Assembly: GCA_907165275.2 (NCBI GenBank)
Contig: OU015665.1
Span: 930,001-994,000, forward strand
DNA: 64,000 nt
Source of the DNA: Zygaena filipendulae
Lineage: Eukaryota > Arthropoda > Insecta > Lepidoptera > Zygaenidae
Reading direction: 5' to 3'
The stretch's first letter is position 1, and every line of letters begins with the position of its first letter. The notes beneath the pieces were generated by a model, which was given only the letters and a program-made list of their open reading frames with translations, did no database searches and was not told where the DNA came from. Made by a program: the position numbers and the translations under genes. Shown here piece by piece: positions 35,101-44,819 of the stretch.

Positions 35101-35447
35101 CAATCAACGCCATCACAGATCTGACAAAATGGTGGTCTAAATACGTCCATTAAGTCCTGCATTCGCCTCGGTTTCAAGGTAACGAATACCTTCGTGATTC
35201 CACGCCCGCAACCGCTGTCCTGCAACGAATGCAGCGTTCCAAGCCGTGGCCGATCGCTAATCACCGCGCCGAGCCGTCGGCACGAACTGTCCGCAACCGA
35301 GGCTGCTCTAAATATTCAAGTAACATTCTCAATTTGCAAATTGGTAACAGCTCGACTGCAACCGAGAGCGCGAGTGGCGTGGATATCTGACTATTAAACG
35401 GGATAGTAATAAATATAACGATCAAAGATATTTTTCACAGTGGAATA
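35101..35447. other. Unassigned spacer
   Basis: GC-richer than its surroundings at 35190-35390; frames on both strands lack motifs. Nothing supported. Confidence 0.4.
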
Positions 35448-35767
35448 GGCTAGTTTCCTGGGTAAAAAAATCAAAATTCTATTTAGTCCGTCAGTTAGAT
35501 AATAAAAAAATAAAAGACACGTATTTTTTGCTTTTTTAAAATAATGGAAATATGCATAGATAAAGCGCATTAAAGTTTAGGGTGGGGGACTCGTGATGTC
35601 ACAGCTCGCTATAACGTGCGAACAAACTGTAGCGAGGCGTGACGTCATGTGAAATTTCGACTTGATATATCTCCGTTATTTTTTGGTTACATAAAAAAAA
35701 AAATACGTGTCCAATATTTTTTAATAATCTACAAAACGGACTAAAAAAGAAAATTAGGAAACTAGCC
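35448..35767. mobile_element. 320-bp MITE, TA-flanked, near-identical to 38651 copy
   Basis: Terminal repeats GGCTAGTTTCCT and reverse complement of the right end (...AGGAAACTAGCC), with TA on both sides. Body has TTTAGTCCGTCAGTTAGATA, GACACGTATTTTTTGC, GCGTGACGTCATG and AATCTACAAAACGGACTAAA. The ends and the TAGTCCGT inner words make long imperfect inverted repeats. The very few differences from 38651-38973 imply recent movement. Confidence 0.85.
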
Positions 35768-35941
35768 TATTATACCATCGGCATCGACGTAAACAATAAA
35801 CATCTATAATATAATGTGATCATATTAACAGTTCACTCTAGCAAAAAAAAAAATCAAACAAAGAGATCGTAAATGGCATCAGATAGATGTTTTGCGGGGT
35901 TAAAACTGGTAAATCACGGTTTAAGTTATAACACTTTGCTA

Positions 35942-36190
35942 TCCATACTTAATATTATAAAGCTGAAGAGTTTGTTTGCTTGAACGCGCTAACCTCAGGA
36001 ACTACTGGTGCGATTTGAAAAAAATATTTCAGTGTTAGATAGCCCATTAATCGAGGAAGGCTATTGTCTATAAATCGTCACGCTAAGACCAATAGGAGCG
36101 GAGCGGCAATGAAAAATGTTGCAAAAAATCGGGAAAACTTATTCCTTTTAATTTCACATTGACACGGGTGAAACGGCGGGGCACAGCTAG
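35942..36190 (+). mobile_element. Non-autonomous Helitron (subfamily with 1164 copy)
   Basis: TCCATACTTAATATTATAAA after A; ends CGGCGGGGCACAGCTAG before T, with GGGTGAAACGGCGG hairpin. Interior GAACGCGCTAACCTCAGGAAC and CAATAGGAGCGGAGC as in the 1164-1383 copy. Confidence 0.84.
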
Positions 36191-36493
36191 TACACAATAT
36201 TTGTTAAAATTTTCATGTTTGAAATCAGAATAGAGAGAGATAACGATTATTAAAACGCAATTCGTGAGCACAGAATCAATAAAAAGTATCCAGATATCCT
36301 TCGAAGGGTCGCTGGCGTTATTTATTTATTTATTTATAGAAATTTCACGTTATCAGCGATTCCATTCTTTTTCACCCTTCTGGTTGGTCCATTTTTTGGT
36401 CCAGTTGTTTTGTCTAGGTAAGCGCTTTTAAACGTTTCAAATGGACAAGATAAAATTTCGAAAAATGTCTTGGCAAGGTGAACTCCTCAACAG

Positions 36494-36549
36494 TATTTAA
36501 AGTATGCGATTTGTATAAATAACGTTATACAAATCGCATACTTTAAATA
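36494..36549. repeat. Perfect 25-bp hairpin, 6-nt loop
   Basis: 36494-36518 (TATTTAAAGTATGCGATTTG + TATAA) is exactly the reverse complement of 36525-36549, with loop ATAACG. The stem has no mismatch. Confidence 0.9.
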
Positions 36550-36786
36550 GGGAGGGAATAGTGTATTGTTATCCTAGGGGTGAAAGTAAAGTCTTTCTCC
36601 CGAGGGTAACACTGTGCTTTTCATTACGAATGCAAGGAAAGTCAAAATAAAAATAGGAATTAGCTAAAGAAAAAATGAGTGAAGATCGGATAGTCGCTTG
36701 ACACTTTCCCACCTATTTCTTTTTCTTTGGCCGGCTAGCTATTCAGCCAGTATTTTTTATTTACATTGTGGCGACCTAAAAAAAAT

Positions 36787-36823
36787 ATTTTCTTTAATTA
36801 TTAAGTATTAATTAAAGAAAATA
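36787..36823. repeat. AT-rich inverted repeat
   Basis: ATTTTCTTTAATTA pairs with TAATTAAAGAAAAT around the short loop TTAAGTAT. May be chance in AT-rich DNA, though a 14-bp perfect stem is long. Confidence 0.6.
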
Positions 36824-37115
36824 AAAAAATATAAACAGGAATTAGCTTAATAAAAAGTGAGTGAATTTTATTTTAATTAATACCTACTTAAACTTTACGT
36901 TATTTCAATTTTACATCGCGCTGGCTGTATAGAAAGTTGAAACATGGTTCAATAGAAATGTGAAAATAGACCTAGTTTTTTTTTAATAATTTGACAGTTG
37001 TCAGTTGAAAGCGATTCTCCCTAGGGCTGAAAAGGGTTACTTTCAACCCGCTTCTCAGGCAACTTCATACCTACTTTCCGAGTATGAGTAATGAAAAGAC
37101 AATTTTTGGGACGGG

Positions 37116-37157
37116 TTATCTTAACGCGCCGTGTTATGGTCATAGTGAATAAGGACC
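37116..37157. repeat. End fragment of the 22560-type MITE
   Basis: CTTAACGCGCCGTGTTATGG followed by TCATAGTGAATAAGGACCC matches the end of the 22560-22768 and 9279-9922 elements. The rest of the element is missing. Confidence 0.65.
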
Positions 37158-37262
37158 CAGGATAAAAAGTACCCTTGTTATGCATTTCGTGATGATCGAT
37201 TGAGTAGGTTCTCAAAGCGTGAAAAGGTAACAGATTTAAACGAAGACTAAAGTTACTTTCGC
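37158..37262 (-). mobile_element. Helitron 5' fragment (reverse)
   Basis: GGATAAAAAGTACCCTTGTT, GATGATCGATTGAGTAGG and TTTCGCATTTATGA are the reverse-oriented 5' two-thirds of the common short Helitron; the CTAG end is lost at the junction with the MITE fragment. Confidence 0.6.
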
Positions 37263-37274
37263 ATTTATGATAAA

Positions 37275-37465
37275 CTAGCTGTGCCCCGCGGTTTCACCCG
37301 CGGTAATTTCGGAGTTCCCGCGAGAATTCCGGGATAAAAAATACCCTATGTCCTTCTCTGTACCCCTGAAAACATGCATTCCAAATATAATCCAAATCCA
37401 TTCAGCCGTTTTTGCGTGGTCGAGTAACAAACATCCACACTTTCACATTTATAATATTAGTAGGA
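37275..37465 (-). mobile_element. Complete non-autonomous Helitron
   Basis: A|CTAGCTGTGCCCCGCGG with the hairpin CCGCGG-TTTCAC-CCGCGG at left; ATAATATTAGTAGGA|T at right. Reads 5'-TCCTACTAATATTATAAATG on the minus strand. The 129-codon frame from 37348 starts inside it and is not a gene. Confidence 0.86.
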
Positions 37466-38174
37466 TAAGTATGGAGTTTTTACACGTTTTTGGCGTCGTC
37501 GTGCGTCCTCTCTGCACTAGATGTCATGCATCGCTAGATGTCCACAAAATGCATGAGCAAAATCGCGATAAAAGATATTACAATTATTTACCGCATACTT
37601 ACTTCGCGCCAAATGGAAAGGCCCCCATCATCCCATCTCATAAATCACCAAACAATTTATATCGTGTTTACAAAGAGTTTGTGCTATTAGAATTCACAAC
37701 GGTCGCGTCATTCACGAGTCCGTGGCGTACATTATAATTAATTCATCAAGCGCTAAGCGACGCGTCCCGATTTCGAGACTACGTCGCGGAGACACCCACT
37801 ACGCTAATTTGTAATTAACGTTACAATCATAGATATATTTACACACACAGAGCGTCAGTTGCATTCAAAACTTGATTCGAAAAAAAAAAACCGAAGATAT
37901 GTGCGTGGAATGGCTCAAAATTAAGTTCCAAACGAGAGAGGTAGTAAGCCGGTTTTCTCTCTGCATGCGCTGGACGCGTTTCTATGCATGTTAATTCTAT
38001 TAATTACAATAGTATTTTCTTAAAAAAGCAGCAGCTATGCTTGAAAATATCCATTGAAATTCTTAAGAAAACAAGCTTCGACGATCCACCTTAGTAGCTA
38101 TCACATAAACGTGTATTGAAACTATAGTAGGTTACATCAATCGATTTGAAATTCATAGTTATAATTATTTAACA
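37466..38174. other. Unassigned spacer of ~700 bp
   Basis: No gene or repeat recognised. Somewhat higher GC around 37740-37800. Confidence 0.4.
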
Positions 38175-38462
38175 CTAGCTGGGCCCCGCGGTTTCACCCG
38201 AGTGAGTTTTGAATTCTCTCAGGAAGTCCAAAGTAGCCTAATTTACTGCTTATAAAATCAGCTAATTAGTTGTTCCGTCAAAATCGGTCCAACCGTATCG
38301 GGGATTCAACCGCGTGAGTTTCGGAATTTCCTCAGGAAACCCCTTTCTTTTATATTCTTCTTCTCTTTACAATAAAAAACACAACAAAAAAAAGAATTAG
38401 CGAAATTGGTGCAGCCGTTCACGCGTGATGACGTGACCAAGGGAAATGGGGATTAATTTTTA
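38175..38462 (-). mobile_element. Non-autonomous Helitron, diverged
   Basis: A|CTAGCTGGGCCCCGCGG, then ACCCGAGTGAGTTTTGAAT and AAATCGGTCCAACCGT. The 3' block is partly duplicated (GAGTTTCGGAATTTCCTCAGG). Far end ill-defined near TTTTATATTAATTAA. Same subfamily as 43735-43925. Confidence 0.7.
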
Positions 38463-38650
38463 TATTAATTAACATTATAAGGCGGTTTATTTCGAAGAAA
38501 ATTTCATTCATGTCGAAATCCATAGAGTTAATGCACTATAGAGGTATCGTAGTTTAAATAAAAAAACTATTTACAAATCACAAAGTCAGTCCAGTTGATG
38601 TGTGCGAAAAGCGGTGCGTATTTATCTTCGGCACAGATAGTAAAATAATA
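38463..38650. other. Short spacer
   Basis: No feature seen. Confidence 0.4.
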
Positions 38651-38973
38651 GGCTAGTTTCCTGGGTAAAAAAATCCAAATTCTATTTAGTCCGTCAGTTA
38701 GATAATAAAAAAATAAAAGACACGTATTTTTTGCTTTTTTAAAATAATGGAAATATGCATAGATAAAGCGCATTAAAGTTTAGGGTGGGGGACTTGTGTC
38801 GTCACAGCTCGCTATAACGTGCGAACAAACTGTAGCGAGGCGTGACGTCATGTGAAATTTCGACTTGATATATCTCCGTTATTTTTTGGTTACATAAAAA
38901 AAAAAAAATACGTGTCCAATATTTTTTAACAATCTACAAAACGGACTAAAAAGAAAAATTTAGGAAACTAGCC
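38651..38973. mobile_element. 323-bp MITE, TA-flanked, near-identical to 35448 copy
   Basis: Same ends (GGCTAGTTTCCTGGGTAAAA ... GGAAACTAGCC) and body as 35448-35767. TA at 38649-38650 and 38974-38975. Differences are a few substitutions (for example GACTTGTGTCGTCACAGC against GACTCGTGATGTCACAGC) and A-run length. Confidence 0.87.
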
Positions 38974-38975
38974 TA

Positions 38976-39565
38976 TTCGGTGACACGCACGTAGAGGCAC
39001 GAACAACGTTTTACGATCTTGGTTTTTTAGCACTACTTGAAATGGCTTCACTGTACCTACTTGCGTTCAACGTGTCTTAAATAACCGCCATACCGTTATT
39101 TTTAGTTGAGCGTTATATTTATTTTTGGATCCATATGACTAATGGTAGCTGTAGATATTAAGTGTCAAGAATTAACTACTCTGTTCTATGACAGGCAGCG
39201 CCGCATTAATAACACTGTATCGGTTTCCTCGATAAAGCACCACCACAAATTTCTAAACTAGTGAAATAATGAAAACAAAATTTATACCGGTTTTTAGCAG
39301 TTTACATTTATTTATTGGACAAATTTATCACAATAAATTCGCGGAATGAAACATCGCAGTATTATCATGCAAATGTCAGTCTTTTAGCGATTAATGAGTT
39401 TTTTTATACGCTCTATGGGTACATTAGCTCAGCAACATATTGATCCACTGCTTAGTGAAAATTCAGATACAGAATTTGAGCGTCTCGCACAAAAAGAAGT
39501 AAGGATGAGCTCGCTGCGATACGAGCAATATTAAGTTTGTGAAGCTGAGTGAGTGCATGAATGAA
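38976..39565. other. Unassigned spacer of ~590 bp
   Basis: No gene recognised. Nothing with repeat-like ends. Confidence 0.4.
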
Positions 39566-39896
39566 TCCTTACCAATATTATAAATGCGAAAGTGAGTTTG
39601 TTTGTTTGTTTGTTTGTTACGCTTTCACGGCTAAACGGCTCAACCGATCACCAAGAAATTTTGCATACACGTTGTTAGAAGTACAGAGAAGGACATAGGC
39701 TACTTTTTATCCGGGAATTCCCACGGTAATTCCGAAATTACGTGGAAGAAACTACATGAAATTTTGCATACTACCTAAAGTCTACACGTTGTCAAGGGTA
39801 GGTACAGAAAAAATTATGGGATAGTAAGTACTTTTATCTCGGATTACCCGCGGGATCTCTGAAACCAACGCGGGTGAAACCGCGGGGAACAGCTAG
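39566..39896 (+). mobile_element. Complete non-autonomous Helitron
   Basis: TCCTTACCAATATTATAAAT after A; ends CGCGGGGAACAGCTAG before T. A (GTTT)n run lies near the 5' end. The 3' half (TACACGTTGT...GGTACAGA...TTTTATC) is duplicated with divergence. Confidence 0.85.
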
Positions 39897-39989
39897 TGAA
39901 TGAATAAAAATGTTATTGGAAACCACATAATTTTTAGGATTTAAAAACAGCTAAATTTATTTCAAGGTACTTAGGTATATAGTATTAAA

Positions 39990-40185
39990 TAGCTGTGCCC
40001 CGCGGTTTCACCCGCGTGAGTTTCGGAATTCCCGCAGGAACTCCCTTTAGGGGGATGTAAAATAGATGTTGTCCGATTCTCAGACATACTGAATATGCAT
40101 ACAAAATTTCATGAAAATCGGTCAAGCCGTTTCGGAGGAGTATGGGAACGAACATTGTGACACGAGAATTTTGTATATTAGATAT
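39990..40185 (-). mobile_element. Non-autonomous Helitron, CCCTTTAGGGGGATG type
   Basis: AATAGCTGTGCCCCGCGG (CTAG reduced to ATAG), then CACCCGCGTGAGTTTCGG, ATACAAAATTTCATGAAAAT and CGGTCAAGCCGTTTCGGAGG. Far end TTGTATATTAGA. A distinct subfamily with one copy here. Confidence 0.72.
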
Positions 40186-40734
40186 GCGATGTTTGCGAAG
40201 CAGTGGCCCACGGTTGTTCTCGCATGTTTATTAATTTGATGATGCTTCCAAAGAGGAGAGTGGTCGTAAAATTGTTTTATTATTGTAGATACAAGCGATA
40301 AATCTCGATTTCCGACCCATAAATAGCGTATTAGCAAATCGACGATTTTATGGATGACAACAAGATGGCAACCAAGGTCTGTTGGACTCGGGTGTATACT
40401 GAGTAATTGAGTTAAAAGTAATATACTAGGATTAAGGGTGCGCTCTAGCATATGACGCAGCTCCCTTCCGATAGAGGCCGCGGACGGCGCCATAAAAGAG
40501 TTTTCTCAATTTACAGAGAATCACAAGGTTAAAAAATAGATTTTGATGATGGGTGCGAGAGGATGAGTGTTTAATACATCTTTGATTTAAAATTTTTATA
40601 TGGCTTTACGCGCATTATTATCCTTTAACTACACGAAAATATCGAATAACCGGCCGAAACGTAGTCACACACACATGCAAATCGATTAATACTAGACGAA
40701 TAAGATTCGTAATTTGGCCATTTCAATAAGAGTC
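40186..40734. other. Unassigned spacer
   Basis: The minus-strand 123-codon frame (40122-40493) starts within it and ends in a Helitron; no domain recognised. No other feature. Confidence 0.4.
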
Positions 40735-40880
40735 TCGGTGGCGCTGTGGTGTAATGCGTCTCTTTTTGTAAACTATGAATCGTGAAAATCTTGTGTTCAA
40801 ACCTTAGATTTATATTCCACTTTTTGTAACTATTTTGTCAAACTTATTTATACACACTTATTTATAAACGATTTATTTTT
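40735..40880 (+). mobile_element. tRNA-like SINE fragment
   Basis: GGTGGCGCTGTGGTGTAATG resembles a Pol III A box and TTGTGTTCAAACC a B box, 50 bases apart, the spacing of a tRNA-derived promoter. It cannot fold as a proper tRNA, so a SINE head is more likely than a tRNA gene. The 3' extent is a guess. Confidence 0.5.
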
Positions 40881-40947
40881 CGTTCTTTCTAGGATTTTAA
40901 ACTGTAATGAAAAAAAATTCTAGGGTATAGAACAACAATATTTAAGA

Positions 40948-41152
40948 CTAGCTGTACCCCGCGGTTTCACCCGCGCGAAAGGTTTTTATACAACAACTTT
41001 TTTTCCGACATCCGATTTCAATGAAACAAAGCCTATATATACATATGTAGCTCCAGGCTAAGCTTAATCTATCTGTGAAAACGACTTAAAATTATTTTAA
41101 ACTTTTTTTTTAGTTGGTTACTCTTCTTTTATTTTGGTAAAAATATTTAACA
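40948..41152 (-). mobile_element. Non-autonomous Helitron (subfamily of 578 copy)
   Basis: A|CTAGCTGTACCCCGCGG; body CGAAAGGTTTTTATACAACA, AATGAAACAAAGCC, then TTGGTTACTCTTCTTTTAT and GGTAAAAATATT, as at 578-852. Directly abuts the next Helitron. Confidence 0.78.
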
Positions 41153-41282
41153 CTAGCTGTGCCCCGCGGTTTCACCCGCGGTAATTTTGGAGTTCTCGCG
41201 GGAATTCCGTGCATGCAAAATTTCATCCAACTCAGTTCAGCCGTTTTTGCGTGATTGAGTAACAAAGATCCACACTTTCACA
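41153..41282 (-). mobile_element. Short Helitron, internally deleted
   Basis: CTAGCTGTGCCCCGCGG at left with a full hairpin. The GGATAAAAAGTACCC block is missing: AATTCCG joins directly to TGCATGCAAAATTTCATCC. Right end TTTCACATC runs into the next element. Confidence 0.75.
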
Positions 41283-41586
41283 TCTATATAATAAAAATGA
41301 ATCGTCAAATGTGTTGGTAAGCGCATAACTTACAAACGACTGCTCCAAATTGGAAAATTGATTTTTTTTTTTAGTTCGTTATTGTCAGGACAAGGTTTAT
41401 ATAAAAGAATTTTGGAGTTCCTACGGGAATTCCGAAATTCACGCGGGTGAATCTCCAAAACGGTTGGACCGATATTGACGGGATTCACTGCTAATTAGCT
41501 GTTGTTATAAGGAGTAAATTAGACTGCATTGGAGTTCCTGCGGGAATCCCGAAACTCACGCGGGTGAAACCGCGGGGCACAGCTAG
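41283..41586 (+). mobile_element. Non-autonomous Helitron with ~120-bp internal repeat
   Basis: TCTATATAATAAAAATGAAT; ends CCGCGGGGCACAGCTAG before T. GGAGTTCCTACGGGAATTCC (41407) recurs as GGAGTTCCTGCGGGAATCCC (41530), about 120 bp later. Smaller relative of 42703-43228. Confidence 0.82.
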
Positions 41587-41612
41587 TTTATAATACATAT
41601 TAGTAGGATAAC

Positions 41613-41798
41613 CTCACTATAAATGTGAAAGTAAGTTTGTTTGTTTGTTACGCTTTCACGCCTCAACAGCTCTGCGGATCATCATGAAACTTTGCACACA
41701 CGTTGTCAGAGATACAGAGAAGGACAAAGGGGTACTTTTATCCCGAAATTCCCACGGGAACTTCTATCTTATTACTGGTGAAACCGCGGGGAACAGCT
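41613..41798 (+). mobile_element. Short Helitron, damaged 3' end
   Basis: TCACTATAAATGTGAAAGTA, (GTTT)n, GCTTTCACGCCTCAACAGC; ends CGCGGGGAACAGCTAT where CTAG is mutated to CTAT. Confidence 0.74.
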
Positions 41799-42054
41799 AT
41801 AAAAATATACAGGTATTGGAAAAAAAACCAGGTCCCGTCTAATCAAAACTTCAAGTCCAGTCAAAATTTCAAGTCAATCCATCGCGATAGATCGTTTTCG
41901 AGTTTTGCGACTACTAACATGGGATACTTTGTCAAGTTGTTATCTATTATATCACTCAGGGATACTGTAGTTTCCTATGAGTAAAATATTTTTTTAAAAC
42001 TGGTTCTTTACTACTTCATAATATTATTAGCTATACAATATAGAAATTATAGTG
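41799..42054. other. Short spacer with Helitron-like words
   Basis: CTCAGGGATACTGTAGTTTCCTATGAGT resembles the body of the 6723-type Helitron, but no ends can be placed. Confidence 0.35.
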
Positions 42055-42217
42055 CGGGTTTTTCGGAGTTCCTGCGGGAGTTCCTGGATTAAAACTACCC
42101 TGTGTTCTTCTCTGTGCCCCTAATAACGTGTATGCAAAGTTTGTTAATAATCGGTTAGGTAATCAAGCCGTGAAAGCGTACCAAACAAACAAACAAACTC
42201 ACATTTCTAATAATAGG
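42055..42217 (-). mobile_element. Helitron fragment (reverse)
   Basis: GGGTTTTTCGGAGTTCCTGC, then ACTACCCTGTGTTCTTCTCTG and AAACAAACAAACTCACATTTC. The CTAG end is missing. Confidence 0.65.
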
Positions 42218-42324
42218 TTTGTCTAGAAGTGTGAATAATAATCTACAGAAAAAACAGTATAGATTTCAAATCGTAAACATTGCAATAAAAAATGACAGAT
42301 AACAAAAAAAAACATCACAGTATA

Positions 42325-42420
42325 ACAGTGGGGGCTGAGATTTGAACAGGGGCCTTACAAAACTACTACGTCTTCGCTACCCGTTGTTCTAGCCACTAAA
42401 CCATTATCGCATAGATCCTC
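42325..42420 (-). mobile_element. tRNA-like SINE head (reverse)
   Basis: On the minus strand, ATAATGGTTTAGTGGCTAGA (A-box-like) is followed about 40 bases on by CCCTGTTCAAATCTC (B-box-like) and CAGCCCCCACTG. No intact cloverleaf, so a SINE or tRNA relic rather than a tRNA gene. Confidence 0.55.
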
Positions 42421-42520
42421 CTGTCGAAAAACTTCTATACATTCAGCCGTCGTGCGTCATTCTATTTCATATTGATCTTCTTTTATTTAGTTCGTCAGTG
42501 CGTTGGGAAGTTGACAATAA

Positions 42521-42702
42521 TTATTATTATTATAAAAAGGGAAGATTTGATTTTTTGTTTGTTTGTTTTGTAGTTTGTTTGTTACGATTTAACTCAAAAA
42601 CTACTGAATCGATTTAAAAATTCTTTCACCATTAGAATGCTACGTTATTCCTGAGTAACATAGGCTATATTTTTACCCGGAATTCCCACGGGAACTCTGA
42701 AA
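42521..42702 (+). mobile_element. Helitron, 3'-truncated
   Basis: TTATAAAAAGGGAAGATTTG, (GTTT)n, ACTCAAAAACTACTGAATCG and TTTTTACCCGGAATTCCC; stops at GAACTCTGAAA where the next Helitron begins. Confidence 0.65.
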
Positions 42703-43228
42703 TCTATATAAATAAAAATGAATCGCTCAATGTATTGCTAAGCGCGTAACTTCCAAACGACTGCACCAAACTGGGAAATTATTTCCTTTGTGTTCGTTAT
42801 TGTCAGGACCAGGTTGGAGTTCCTGCGGAAGTTCCGGAACTCACGCGTGTGAATCTCCGAAAGGGTTGAACCGATTTGGACGGGACTTTCACTGCTAATT
42901 AACTAATGTTATAAGGTTTACATTGGACTACTTTGGAGTTCCTGCGGGAGTTCCGAAATTAACGCGGGTGAATCTCCGAAATGGTTGGACCAATTTTGAC
43001 GAGACTCTCACTGCTAATTAGCTAATGTTATTAGGAGTAAATTAGGCTACTTCGGAGTTCCTGCGGGAATTCCGAAATTAACGCGGGTGAATCTCCGAAA
43101 TGGTTAGATCAATTTTGACGGGACTTTCACAGCTAATTAGGTGATGTTATAAGGCGTAAATTAGATTACTTTGGAGTTCATGCGGGAATTCCGTAACTCA
43201 CGCGGGTGAAACCACGCGGTATAGCTAG
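42703..43228 (+). mobile_element. Helitron with expanded internal tandem repeat
   Basis: TCTATATAAATAAAAATGAA after A; ends CACGCGGTATAGCTAG before T. A unit of 118-119 bp is repeated about 3.4 times (starts GGAGTT at 42816, 42935, 43053, 43172). The unit contains the 3'-terminal hairpin stem sequence (GAATTCCGAAATTAACGCGG GTGAA). Confidence 0.86.
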
Positions 43229-43400
43229 TAATCTATTTAGGTATTATCTATCCTTACTGATATTGATGACAACTTATGTGCCATCTCTCATTTGTACTGT
43301 ATATTTATTATCATGTATCGGCACTGTAGGTCTGTAACATAGTAATACGAAATATTGTAAAAATTAAGATGTATATATATGACTGTTTGTTGCCAAAACA

Positions 43401-43721
43401 TAAATAAATATTATAAACGCGAAAGTGAGTTTGTTTGTTTGTTTGTTACGCTTTCACACCTCAACGACTCAACGGATCATCATGAAATTTTGTATACACG
43501 TTGTCTGGGGTACAGAGGACATAGGGTACTTTTTATCTCGGAATTCCCGCGGAAACTCCGAAATTAACGCGGGTCAAACTGTATGAAATTTTGTATACTA
43601 CACGTGAAAAGTAGTTACTTAGGTAGAGAAACAAATATATGGTAGGTAGTAGATATTTTTATCTCGGAATACCTGCGGGATCTCCGAAATTACCAAGGGT
43701 GAAACCGCGATGAACAGCTAG
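43401..43721 (+). mobile_element. Non-autonomous Helitron
   Basis: ATAAATATTATAAACGCGAA start (TC lost), (GTTT)n, and two 3' blocks; ends CGATGAACAGCTAG. Same two-block layout as 39566-39896. Confidence 0.78.
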
Positions 43722-43734
43722 CTATAATATATGA

Positions 43735-43925
43735 ATAGGTATATATATAAAAAATTAATCCCTATTTCACTTGGTTACGTTACGGGCACAGCATCACGCG
43801 TGAACGGCTCGATCAATTTCGCTAATTCTTTTTTTATTATGTTTGTTATTGTAAGAAGAAGAATAAAAGAAGTTTAGAGTTCCTGCGGGAATTCCGAAAC
43901 TCACGCGAGTGCGAGCGAATCTCAG
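43735..43925 (+). mobile_element. Helitron, 3'-truncated (subfamily of 38175)
   Basis: GCATCACGCGTGAACGGCTC, TTTCGCTAATTCTTTTTTTA, then GAGTTCCTGCGGGAATTCCG and CTCACGCGAGTG. No CTAG end. Confidence 0.62.
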
Positions 43926-43956
43926 TCTCAGTTTGTAATAAATTATACTTAATGTA

Positions 43957-44174
43957 CTAGTTGTGCCTCGCGGTTTCACCCGCGTTAATTTCAGTTAATT
44001 TCCCGCGGGAATTCCGGGATATAAAGTACCCTATGTGTTAATCTGATGTATAAGCTATATTATTGTTAAGTTTAATTTAAATCCATCCAGTAGTTTTTGC
44101 GTGAAAGATTAACAAACATCCATCCATCCATCTATACATACTTACAAACTTTCGCGTTGATAATATTAGTAGGA
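43957..44174 (-). mobile_element. Complete non-autonomous Helitron
   Basis: A|CTAGTTGTGCCTCGCGG left; ATAATATTAGTAGGA|T right. Body with ACCCTATGTGTTAATCTGAT and a (CCAT)n run. Closely related to 59795-59995. Confidence 0.83.
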
Positions 44175-44261
44175 TTTTACTAGCAGTTGATCCTGCTGCG
44201 GGTTTGCCTGCATCAATTTTATTTATTGTATTTCTTTGACTTCAGTATCAAGGAGATAATG

Positions 44262-44757
44262 TATACTAGTATTATAAAGAGCAAAAGTTTATGAGTTTGT
44301 GGGTTTGTGAGTTTGTGACGTTTGTAGGGGATAATCTCTAGATCTACTCAACCGATTTTGAAAATTCTTTCACTTATAGGGAGCTATACAGTGATCCAGA
44401 GTGATACAGGGTACTTTTTATCCCGGAAATCCCTCGGGGACTCCGGAGTTTGTGAGTACGTGAGTTTGTGAGATTGTAGTGGGTAATCTCTGGATCTACT
44501 GAACTGATTCTAAAAATTCTTTCATAATTAAAAGCTGCAGTGATCTTAAGTGACATAGGGTACTTTTTATCCCGGAATTCCCGCGGGAACTCCAGAGTTT
44601 GTGAGGTTATAATCTCTGGATCTACTAAACCGATTTACAAAATTCTTTTATAGGAGTCTAAAGTGATCCTGAGTGACAAAGGGTACCTATTTTTTATCCC
44701 GGAATTCCCGCGAGTGCTCCGAAATTACCGTGGAGGAAAACCGCGGGGGTCAGCTTG
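44262..44757 (+). mobile_element. Helitron with three internal repeats (subfamily of 6723)
   Basis: TATACTAGTATTATAAAGAG start; ends CCGCGGGGGTCAGCTTG (CTTG for CTAG). The block TCTGGATCTACT...AAAATTCTTT...GGTACTTTTTATCCCGG occurs three times, with GGTAC at about 44408, 44558 and 44683. Confidence 0.8.
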
Positions 44758-44819
44758 TAAATAGCAATGAGTGAACCATTACATCATTTGGAAAAAATTA
44801 CAATAGTAAAATCTATCTT

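Larger units (their letters stand above)
36191..37115. other. Unassigned, with two strong hairpins
   Basis: No gene seen. A TTATTTATTTATTTATTTAT run at about 36319 could be a minus-strand retroelement tail. Two inverted repeats are listed separately. CTTTCACCCC-type and CCTAGGGG words near 36570 and 37020 suggest a larger element around the hairpin, but I could not find its ends. Confidence 0.35.

Noticed and set aside
34761..35140. Two repetitive peptides with LGSPPSLMYTRFVSLQG repeats
   Set aside because: Caused by the 64-bp tandem repeat, which changes frame from copy to copy; no gene signals.
36494..36549. miRNA precursor
   Set aside because: Loop of six bases and a perfect 25-bp stem give a hairpin shorter than usual insect pre-miRNAs, with no bulges or flanking basal stem.
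37348..37737. 129-codon frame
   Set aside because: Its first 40 codons are a Helitron read in reverse and the rest has no recognisable protein motif.
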